Shown: positions 1 through 6,165 of the stretch, in pieces
How positions within the stretch are numbered: the first letter of the stretch is position 1
Layout of the letters: every line of letters starts with the position of its first letter
Assembly: GCA_020061285.1 (NCBI GenBank)
Contig: JAGUYQ010000089.1
Location: 1 to 6,165 of the forward strand
Length of the DNA stretch: 6,165 bases
Reading direction: 5' to 3'
From: Betaproteobacteria bacterium
GTDB taxonomy: Bacteria; Pseudomonadota; Gammaproteobacteria; Burkholderiales; UBA9220
Made by a program: the position numbers and the translations under genes
The notes under the pieces: generated by a model
What the model was told of the DNA's origin: nothing
The model's database searches: none
The model's input: the letters and a program-made list of their open reading frames with translations, nothing else

Positions 1-569
1 CCCTGCCATCCCACCCCGCCTTCAACAGCGGCAAACTGAAACTGCTGGATGAGCTACCGGCAGCATCCCCCTTGCCGGAAAATGGCGGCACCCCCGGCCT
101 GTGCCTGGAGTGGGGCGCCCTTGGCGACGACAAGCTGCCCGCCGCACGCCAAGCCCTGGAAAACCTGCATCTCGGCCCGGGCGCCACAAGCTTGCGGCGC
201 CTGGAAGAGAACACCGGCAACTACTGGGTTTACATCCCATCCCTACGCAGCGCCGAGGATGCCCAGAAAAAACTGGGTGAAATCCGGGCCATGGGAATTG
301 AAGAGGGCTATATCCTGCAAGGCAACGCTTCGTGGAAAAACGCCATTTCCCTCGGCGTGTTCAGCAGCGAGGAAGGGGCCAAGCGCCACTTGGCCGCCCT
401 CCAGGCCAAGGGCGTGCGTTCCGCCGTGGTCGGCGCCCGCAGGCACGATACGGGACAGACGGTCATCCGCATCAGTCAGGCGGATGAGAAAACCATGGCG
501 GAAATGGTGAAGCTGAAGCTGCGCTTTCCCGGCACCTCCATCAAAGCGGTGGAGTGCGCCAAGCCCTAG
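1..569 (+). CDS. SPOR-domain protein, 5' partial
   Basis: The reading frame is open from base 3 to the TAG at 567-569, giving 188 visible residues. The true start lies left of the window; the TTG at 72 is only an internal codon. A SPOR domain covers about residues 71-147, beginning near NYWVYIPSL and including the second half WKNAISLGVF...KGVRSAVVGA. SPOR domains (about 75 residues, RNP-like fold) bind glycan strands stripped of stem peptides and usually bring proteins to the division septum. The part before it (CLEWG, then an Ala/Leu-rich helix) resembles betaproteobacterial SPOR proteins that often sit after coaX; that context is from memory and off the window. No membrane segment is visible in this part, so an N-terminal anchor, if any, is missing here. 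It converges on the FAD oxidase with a 4-bp overlap. Confidence 0.85.
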   Translation, partial: LPSHPAFNSGKLKLLDELPAASPLPENGGTPGLCLEWGALGDDKLPAARQALENLHLGPGATSLRRLEENTGNYWVYIPSLRSAEDAQKKLGEIRAMGIEEGYILQGNASWKNAISLGVFSSEEGAKRHLAALQAKGVRSAVVGARRHDTGQTVIRISQADEKTMAEMVKLKLRFPGTSIKAVECAKP

Positions 570-1933
570 GGAAACAGCTTGCCGGGGTTGAGGATGGAAA
601 GGGGGTCGAACACCCTCTTGATTTCCTTCATCACCGCGAGAGTCGCCGGGTCGATTTCCCGCGGCACGAAGGGGCGTTTCTCGCTGCCCACGCCGTGCTC
701 CCCGGACAGGGTGCCACCCAAGCGCAGTACCAGGTCGAACACCTCGCTCAGGCATGCCCCCGCCCGCGCCATCTCGTCGGCATCGTCCGGGTTCACCAAC
801 AGATTGACGTGGATGTTGCCGTTGCCGGCATGGCCGAAGTTCACGTTCGCCACCCGGAAACGGGCGCTTAATTCCGCCAGTCCCCGCAATAGATCAGGCA
901 GGCGGGAAACGGGAACGGCGATATCTTCGTTGATCTTCTTCGGCGCGATATCCCGCAGCAGCGGCGACAGGGACTTGCGGGCGGCCCAGAGGGCGCGGCT
1001 GTCCGCCTCGCGCCGGGCGTCGATCAGCCCCTCGTTTTGACAGGCCGCCAAAATCGCCGCCGCCCCTTCGGTGACCTCCGTCTCTGAGCCATCCACTTCG
1101 ATGATCAGCATCGCCCGCGTGTCCGGGGGAAGCAGTTGCGGCTGGCGTGTCCGGATCAGGTCCAGGGCGGCACTGTCCATGAATTCCAGGGCGCTGGGAA
1201 CATGGCGCTGGCCCATGATGGATGCGATCGCCGCGGCGCAACTCTCCATGTCACGGTAGTGCGCCGTCATGCCGCCCACGGCCGGGGGAAGGGGAGTCAG
1301 CTTCAGGGTCGCCTCGGTGACCACCGCCAGAGTCCCTTCCGAACCGATCAGCAGACGGGTGAGGTCGTAACCCACCACGCCCTTGGTGGTGTAGCAGCCG
1401 GTCCGGATGATTTCCCCCTTGCCGGTCACCGCCCGCAAGCCCAGCACATGGTCACGGGTCACGCCGTACTTCACCGCATGGGGGCCGCCGGCGCAGGTGG
1501 CCACGTTGCCCCCCACGGTACAGTAATCGCTGCTGGAAGGGTCCGGAGGCCAGAAGAACCCATGCTGCCGGGCGGCGTCCTGGACCTCCCGGTTGAGCAC
1601 CCCCGGCTCCACCACCATCACCCGGTTGGCCGGGTCCACCGCCAGGATGCGCCGCATCCGCTCCAGGGACAATGCCAGCCCACCTTGCTCCGGCAGGCTG
1701 CCGCCCGCCGTGCCGGTGCCGCGCCCACGGGGGACGACAGGCACGCGGTGCCCATTGCACAGGGCAACGATTTCCGCCACTTGGCCGGCCATCGTCGGCA
1801 AGGCCACCGCCTCAGGGGGAAACACCTTGCGGCTGTTGTCGTAGCCGTAGGCATAGCACTCCGCCGGATCCAGCAACAGCGCGTCGGCGGGCAGCAGTGC
1901 CTTCAGGCGGGTAACGAATTCAGCGGGCAGCAT
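566..1933 (-). CDS. GlcD-type FAD-linked 2-hydroxyacid oxidase/dehydrogenase
   Basis: The protein has 455 residues, normal for the family. An N-terminal PCMH-type FAD-binding domain covers about 45-213, with PRGRGTGTAGG (68-78), DPSSSDYCTVGGN (131-143), CAGG (147-150) and the segment GYDLTRLLIGSEGT (188-201). The C-terminal FAD-oxidase domain has the histidine motif GHAGNGNIH (367-375), GEHGVGSEKR (411-420) and the terminal NPGKLF. Family members oxidise D-lactate, glycolate or D-2-hydroxyglutarate and pass electrons to quinone or a partner protein; the substrate cannot be told from the sequence. The motif has Asn where many members have Asp (HxGDGN). The ATG at 1933 is 13 bases after the rfaE2 stop; no good Shine-Dalgarno sequence precedes it, so coupling to rfaE2 is plausible. 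The open frame continues to 2056, but that extension lies inside rfaE2 and is low-complexity Arg/Ser/Pro, so it was rejected. Confidence 0.9.
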   Translation of the reverse strand: MLPAEFVTRLKALLPADALLLDPAECYAYGYDNSRKVFPPEAVALPTMAGQVAEIVALCNGHRVPVVPRGRGTGTAGGSLPEQGGLALSLERMRRILAVDPANRVMVVEPGVLNREVQDAARQHGFFWPPDPSSSDYCTVGGNVATCAGGPHAVKYGVTRDHVLGLRAVTGKGEIIRTGCYTTKGVVGYDLTRLLIGSEGTLAVVTEATLKLTPLPPAVGGMTAHYRDMESCAAAIASIMGQRHVPSALEFMDSAALDLIRTRQPQLLPPDTRAMLIIEVDGSETEVTEGAAAILAACQNEGLIDARREADSRALWAARKSLSPLLRDIAPKKINEDIAVPVSRLPDLLRGLAELSARFRVANVNFGHAGNGNIHVNLLVNPDDADEMARAGACLSEVFDLVLRLGGTLSGEHGVGSEKRPFVPREIDPATLAVMKEIKRVFDPLSILNPGKLFP

Positions 1934-1946
1934 CGGGAAGGATACG

Positions 1947-2441
1947 TCAGGAAGCCTGGCGGATTTTGGCCAGGGTCGCGGTGGTGGAACGATCGAACAG
2001 GAACGGGATGGAACGCACCGTCCCGCCCCAGCCGATGACCTGCTCCGCCCCAACAATGGCCTCCACCGGCCAGTCGCCCCCCTTCACCAGGATATCGGGC
2101 CGGCAGGCCAGGATCAGGCTGAGGGGAGTGTCCTCGTCGAAAGGGGCCACCAAGTCCACGCATTCCAGGGCCGCCAGAACGGCCATGCGGTCTTCCAGAA
2201 CGTTGACAGGACGATCGTCGCCCTTGCCGAGACGCCGCACCGACGCATCGCTGTTGACCCCCACCAGCAAGCTGGCGCCCAGGGCGCGGGCCTGGGCCAG
2301 ATAGGTGACGTGGCCGCGGTGGAGGATATCGAAGCAGCCGTTGGTGAAAACCAGGGGCCTGGGCAAATCGGCGACCCGCGTTGCCAAGTCGGCGGCAAGG
2401 CAGATTTTGCCCTCGAAGGCCGGGGCTGATAATCCGCTCAA
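1947..2441 (-). CDS. rfaE2: D-glycero-beta-D-manno-heptose 1-phosphate adenylyltransferase (RfaE2 type)
   Basis: This 164-residue cytidylyltransferase-fold enzyme adds AMP from ATP to heptose 1-phosphate, making the ADP-heptose precursor of the LPS inner core in the cytoplasm. Visible motifs are the nucleotide-binding [13 protein letters not shown] (32-44, HxGH at 41-44), [14 protein letters not shown] (61-74), EDRMAVL (83-89), KGGDW (120-124) and [10 protein letters not shown] (151-160). It corresponds to the C-terminal half of E. coli HldE; the kinase half (HldA/RfaE1) is absent from this window, so this species has the split form. The start is TTG at 2441-2439, overlapping the dolP stop as TTGA. 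The only later start-like codon I noted is a TTG at codon 19, which would remove family sequence, so this start is nearly forced and probably coupled to dolP translation. gmhA, two genes upstream, acts earlier in the same pathway. Confidence 0.93.
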   Translation of the reverse strand: MSGLSAPAFEGKICLAADLATRVADLPRPLVFTNGCFDILHRGHVTYLAQARALGASLLVGVNSDASVRRLGKGDDRPVNVLEDRMAVLAALECVDLVAPFDEDTPLSLILACRPDILVKGGDWPVEAIVGAEQVIGWGGTVRSIPFLFDRSTTATLAKIRQAS

Positions 2442-3006
2442 TCCAGGTACTCGAACAATTTGACCACTTTCTTCACCCCGCTGGTGGTACTGGCCAGTTC
2501 CGCCGCGTCATCGGCTTCCTTCCGGGTGACGATGCCGAGCAGGTACACCACGCCGTTCTCGGTCACCACCTTGACGTGGGTGGACTGGAACTTGGCGGCC
2601 TCCAGATAGCGGGCCTTCACCTTGGAGGTGATGAAGGTGTCGTTGCTGCGGGAGGTAAAGGAGCTGAGCCCCGCCACCGCCACTTCGTTGACCACGCCGC
2701 GGACATTGGGAATGCCGCGCACGATGCGCTCCACTTCCTGCTTGGCCTCTTCGCTGGTGGCTTCGCCGGTGATGAGCACGCTACGGTTGAAGCTGGTGAC
2801 GTTGGTGTGCACCTTATCCCCCAGCGATTCGGAAATACGGTTGCCCGCCTTGATTTCGATTCCCTGGTCTTCCACGTAGGTGCCGGAAGTGCGGCGGTCG
2901 CTGGCCACCACGGCCCCGCCCACGGCGGCCCCGCCCACCACCACCGGTGCGCAGGCCTGGATGGCCGGGGCCAACAGGGCCACTAGAATCAACATATTGA
3001 AACGCA

Positions 3007-3007
<1 letters not shown>
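2438..3007 (-). CDS. dolP: Outer-membrane lipoprotein with two BON domains (DolP/YraP-like)
   Basis: The 189-residue product starts at ATG 3007-3005, which shares one base with the gmhA stop (TAATG). A short signal peptide with a hydrophobic core ([10 protein letters not shown]) ends at the lipobox IQAC, with Cys19 as the probable lipidation site; Gln at -2 is not the commonest residue. A Gly/Val/Ala stretch (22-35) follows, then [13 protein letters not shown], typical of the family. Two BON domains follow, about 50-112 ([27 protein letters not shown]) and 124-189 ([27 protein letters not shown]). In E. coli, DolP sits at division sites, binds anionic phospholipid and supports outer-membrane integrity; the neisserial homologue is GNA2091. 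No Asp follows Cys19 (Ala20), consistent with outer-membrane sorting. The frame could extend to 3109, but that lies inside gmhA and lacks a signal peptide. Confidence 0.92.
2911..2938 (-). repeat. Short tandem repeat in dolP encoding a VGGAA-type stretch
   Basis: The 13-base unit CGGCCCCGCCCAC (plus-strand reading) occurs at 2911-2923 and again at 2926-2938, a 15-base period. It encodes the repeated [10 protein letters not shown] pentapeptide just after the lipidated cysteine. Similar Gly/Ala stretches are common in this family, so it may be selected protein sequence rather than an unstable element. Confidence 0.6.
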
Positions 3008-4005
<998 letters not shown>

Positions 4006-4009
<4 letters not shown>

Positions 4010-5175
4010 GGGAATTGGGCGGGCGATATCAGCTTGATTTCCCCTTGCCGGAATTCGGCCAGGGGCAGTTCGCGCTCGAACTGGCCATGGTCACCCAGGC
4101 TTATCCGGCCCGTCACCCCGTCCAGGACCACATTGCCGTCCCGAAAGGACGGTTTGACCAGCCAGTTCAGCAGGCGGTAGGCATCGATACCCAGCGCGTA
4201 CAAACGTTCCATGTCCAGGGAGTAGCTTTCCGGCGGGCGGGGGTAAATCATCACGGCGGGGTGGTCGGGCTGTAGCAGCCATGGCATATCGACGAACATG
4301 ACCCCGTTCAGGTCCACGTTACGCTGTGCCTCGTCTTTTTCCCCATAGACCTGGGAGGTGCCGTAGGCCGCAACGCCGGTCCCCATAAAGGGGCGGGCGA
4401 GGCGCGCCCGCCGGCTGTCGGCGGCGAAAAAAACAAAATCCGGCTCGGCCGTGGCAATCTCTTCCTGCAGCCCCGTATAGACTTGCTTGCCCGGCGGCAG
4501 GACATAGTTGTTCGTCACCTCCCCCCCCAGGCCCATCCACTCATCGGCAAAGGACTGCTGCATGCGCTTGCCCAAGGGCGTCGAGGCCGTCACCGTCATG
4601 GCACGGCGCCCCTCTCTGTCGTGGGCGTAGCGGGCCACCATGCGCGCCTCGGCCTCGACCTGGATACCGAAGGAATACAATTGTTTTGGCCGTCGCTTCT
4701 CATCGGTGTCGGGCAAATTCAGCGCGATGGTCGGCACCGTGACCAGACCGCTTTTCGCCACGGCCGTCACCGAGTTGCGCGTCAGGGGTCCCACCACCGC
4801 CACGCATCCGTCCGCCAGCGCCTGCCGGTAGGCGGCTACGGACTCTTCGGGCCCATCCCCCGTGGCATAGACACGGGTAACAAAATTGGCTTGCGCCTCG
4901 TCCACCTGCTGCGCCGCCGCGAATCCGGCTTGAACCGGTTCCGCCAAGGCCCCGTAGCTCTCGGATTGCAAGGGAAGAATCAGGCAGGCGCGGCGGGGAA
5001 CACTCGCCCCAGGCGCGGCAGGCCCATCGCCGACGCGGTTTGGGGTTAGAATTTCACCTGTAGCTTTTCCTGGTGAACCTGGCTGCGGCGGCTCTTGATC
5101 CGCCATGGCCGGACTCGCCAAGCCCAACAGAAATGCCATCGCCACCATCCCAAGGAGGGAGTTTCTACCTTGCAT
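4006..5175 (-). CDS. lpoA: Penicillin-binding protein activator, LpoA C-terminal-domain type, periplasmic
   Basis: The 389-residue product is encoded first in the operon. It has a Sec signal peptide (basic MQGR, hydrophobic 6-20, likely cleavage after AMA at 25), then a Pro/Gly-rich linker (27-60), then a type I periplasmic-binding-protein fold: ACLILPLQSESYGALAEPV (63-81), ADGCVAVVGPLTRNSV (121-136), VPTIALNLPD (147-156), LYSFGIQVEAEARMVA (166-181), FVFFAADSRRARLARPF (247-263) and a C-terminal GVTGRISLGDHGQFERELP (353-371). This matches the C-terminal half of LpoA/YraM, which in E. coli stimulates PBP1A from the outer membrane. E. coli LpoA is about 678 residues with an N-terminal TPR domain and a lipid anchor; both are absent here, and there is no Cys near the cleavage site. 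Two cysteines (64, 124) remain. ATG 5175 gives a proper signal peptide; TTG 5187 is an alternative. Confidence 0.87.
5152..5158 (+). promoter_or_regulatory. Ribosome binding site of rsmI
   Basis: AAGGAGG is a full anti-Shine-Dalgarno match. It lies 11 bases before TTG 5170; the overlapping GGGAG (5157-5161) gives an 8-base spacing. It decides the TTG start of rsmI. On the opposite strand these bases code for the lpoA signal peptide. Confidence 0.8.
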
Positions 5176-6036
5176 CCTGATCAGCAACCTGTTCTCGATA
5201 AAGGCACATTATATGTTGTCGCCACGCCCATAGGAAATTTGCAGGACATTACCCTGCGCGCCTTGGAAACGCTCAGGAAAGCCGATCTCGTCGCCGCCGA
5301 GGATACCCGCACCTCCGCCAAGCTTCTCCGTCATTTCGGCATTTCCGCGCGCCTTCAGGCGCTCCACGAACATAACGAGCGGAGCGCCACCGAGGCGCTG
5401 CTTAAAACCCTGGACCAGGGCAAGACTGTTGCCCTGATTAGTGATGCGGGCACCCCCGCCATCAGCGATCCCGGTGCACTTCTGGTCAACGAGGCCCGGC
5501 GCCGGGGCTACCGTGTCTGCCCCATCCCCGGCCCTTCCGCCGTAGCCACCGCCTTATCCGCAGCGGGCGACGACAACCCCCATTACCTCTTCTACGGTTT
5601 CCTACCCCCCAAGCACGGCCCACGGGCCAAGGCGATCCAGGGCTTGGCGCAACTGCCTTACACCCTGGTCTTTTACGAAGCCCCCCATCGGGTGCTGGAG
5701 ACGGTGGCCGATCTGGCGGAAATACTTGGCGCGACGAGGCAAATCACCTTCTGCCGGGAATTGACCAAACTGTTTGAATCCATCCATAGCCGCCCCCTTG
5801 GGGGAGCCGTCGACTGGCTGAAAGAGGACCCCAATCGCCTGAAAGGAGAGTTCGTGCTCCTGGTCAGCGGACACCCCGGCGATCAAGCCGACTCCGACAG
5901 GGATGAAGCACGCCTGTTGGAGATACTGTTATCCGAACTGCCGCTCAAGCAGGCGGTGAAGCTGGCGGCTGAAATTTCCGGCGGGAAAAAGAATCGCCTT
6001 TACGACATGGCCTTGGCGATGAGACGGGAGGAATAG
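5170..6036 (+). CDS. rsmI: 16S rRNA (cytidine1402-2'-O)-methyltransferase
   Basis: The 288-residue product (E. coli RsmI has 286) is a tetrapyrrole-methylase-fold enzyme that uses S-adenosylmethionine to 2'-O-methylate C1402 in the 16S rRNA decoding centre. Motifs are VATPIGNLQDIT (17-28), AEDTR (43-47), SDAGTPAISDPG (91-102), PGPSA (120-124), FYEAPHR (168-174), RELTKLFE (196-203), KGEFVLL (225-231) and KKNRLYDMA (273-281). The start is TTG 5170-5172: AAGGAGG lies at 5152-5158, the N-terminus then matches E. coli (11 residues before the conserved GTLYVV, E. coli 12), and no ATG, GTG or TTG lies between it and that conserved segment. The only upstream start-like codon, TTG 5095, would add 25 residues of antisense-lpoA sequence. 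The first six bases overlap the divergent lpoA start. The gene ends 35 bases before a hairpin and converges on an rRNA operon. Confidence 0.95.
   Translation: MHPDQQPVLDKGTLYVVATPIGNLQDITLRALETLRKADLVAAEDTRTSAKLLRHFGISARLQALHEHNERSATEALLKTLDQGKTVALISDAGTPAISDPGALLVNEARRRGYRVCPIPGPSAVATALSAAGDDNPHYLFYGFLPPKHGPRAKAIQGLAQLPYTLVFYEAPHRVLETVADLAEILGATRQITFCRELTKLFESIHSRPLGGAVDWLKEDPNRLKGEFVLLVSGHPGDQADSDRDEARLLEILLSELPLKQAVKLAAEISGGKKNRLYDMALAMRREE
5208..5236 (-). promoter_or_regulatory. Candidate sigma-70 promoter of the lpoA operon, inside rsmI
   Basis: Read on the minus strand, TATAAT (5213-5208) is a perfect -10. A weak -35, TTCCTA (5236-5231), lies 17 bases upstream. Transcription would begin near 5201, giving a leader of about 25 bases before ATG 5175. 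The -10 falls in rsmI codons 13-15 (ACA TTA TAT), AT-rich codons in an otherwise GC-rich gene. The -35 is poor, so this rests mainly on the -10 and its position. Confidence 0.55.
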
Positions 6037-6071
6037 CGGGATGCGTTGCATCTTTCCCTTGTCCCCAAACG

Positions 6072-6098
6072 CCAAAGCCCTCCGGAGGAGGGCTTTGG
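6072..6098. terminator. Bidirectional terminator hairpin between rsmI and the rRNA operon
   Basis: A perfect 12-bp stem (CCAAAGCCCTCC paired with GGAGGAGGGCTTTGG, bases 6072-6083 with 6087-6098) closes on a 3-base loop. On the plus strand it is followed by TTTAGG, 35 bases after the rsmI stop. On the minus strand it begins about 12 bases after the 5S 3' end and is followed by CGTTTGG. Both U-tracts are short and interrupted, but the stem is strong and its position suits both convergent units. Confidence 0.8.
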
Positions 6099-6109
6099 TT
6101 TAGGACGGG

Positions 6110-6165
6110 AGCCTGGCGATGACCTACTTTCACGTGCGGATGCACACTATCATCGGCGCTAAGTC
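6110..6165 (-). rRNA. rrf: 5S ribosomal RNA, 3' half (partial)
   Basis: The minus strand reads GCGCCGATGATAGTG, then GTGAAAGTAGGTCATCG, then CCAGGCT. These are the conserved helix IV/V region and 3' strand of proteobacterial 5S rRNA (E. coli: GCGCCGATGGTAGTG ... GAGAGTAGGGAACTGCCAGGC). About 56 of roughly 115 bases are in the window; the 5' half, and probably the 23S and 16S genes, lie beyond the right edge. The mature 3' end near 6110 is set by CCAGGC, which should pair with GCCTGG at the unseen 5' end, and may be off by a base or two. Confidence 0.9.

Noticed and set aside
72..74. TTG as start of the SPOR protein
   Set aside because: The frame is open to the window edge and the residues before it look like continuing protein; no Shine-Dalgarno is visible.
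243..755. 170-codon open frame on the minus strand
   Set aside because: It overlaps the SPOR gene and the oxidase 3' end, both well supported by motifs.
1136..2038. 300-codon open frame on the plus strand
   Set aside because: It is antisense to the FAD oxidase and rfaE2, rich in His/Arg/Gly as expected from a GC-rich shadow frame, and matches no family.
1934..2056. N-terminal extension of the FAD oxidase
   Set aside because: The extra 41 codons lie wholly inside rfaE2 and read as low-complexity Arg/Ser/Pro; ATG 1933 fits the family N-terminus.
2381..2986. 201-codon open frame on the plus strand
   Set aside because: It lies opposite the BON lipoprotein; its His/Gly-rich composition mirrors the real gene's codons.
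4483..5049. 188-codon open frame on the plus strand
   Set aside because: It is antisense to lpoA, has no family resemblance, and its composition fits a shadow frame.
5047..5052. TAGAAT as a promoter -10 for rsmI inside lpoA
   Set aside because: There is no acceptable -35 about 17 bases upstream. rsmI must have a promoter within or beyond lpoA, but I could not place it with confidence.

Overview
The window looks like an ordinary chromosomal stretch of a GC-rich betaproteobacterium. A Rhodocyclales-like or related lineage is my best guess, but it is an inference from protein resemblance and gene order. All six complete proteins and the one partial protein have recognisable families. There is no sign of mobile DNA, CRISPR, prophage or defence genes, and I found no new biological system.

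Layout, left to right. A SPOR-domain protein (1-569, +) enters from the left edge without its start. It converges on a five-gene envelope operon plus one oxidase, all on the minus strand, listed in transcription order: lpoA-like (5175-4006), yraN (4009-3662), gmhA/diaA-type isomerase (3597-3007), a dolP-like BON lipoprotein (3007-2438), rfaE2/hldE C-terminal type adenylyltransferase (2441-1947) and a GlcD-type FAD oxidase (1933-566). Adjacent genes mostly overlap: ATGA at lpoA/yraN, TAATG at gmhA/dolP and TTGA at dolP/rfaE2. The exception is a 64-bp gap before gmhA, which holds a possible internal promoter. rsmI (5170-6036, +) is divergent from lpoA. Beyond it are a strong hairpin and the 3' half of a 5S rRNA gene on the minus strand, so an rRNA operon lies off the right edge and converges on rsmI.

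The order rsmI / lpoA-yraN-diaA-dolP matches the E. coli yraL-yraM-yraN-yraO-yraP locus, here extended by rfaE2 and the oxidase. The operon combines peptidoglycan synthase activation (LpoA-like), outer-membrane integrity (DolP-like) and two steps of ADP-heptose synthesis for LPS (GmhA, RfaE2). The isomerase keeps the GmhA catalytic and metal residues that E. coli DiaA has lost.

The most notable features are compact arrangements. The rsmI and lpoA start codons overlap head to head, and a perfect TATAAT for lpoA lies inside rsmI codons 13-15. Two convergent genes share a CTAG as mutual stop codons. LpoA is short, lacking both the TPR domain and a lipobox. Two G-homopolymer tracts lie in lpoA and yraN. 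No stretch over 300 bases is without a gene.
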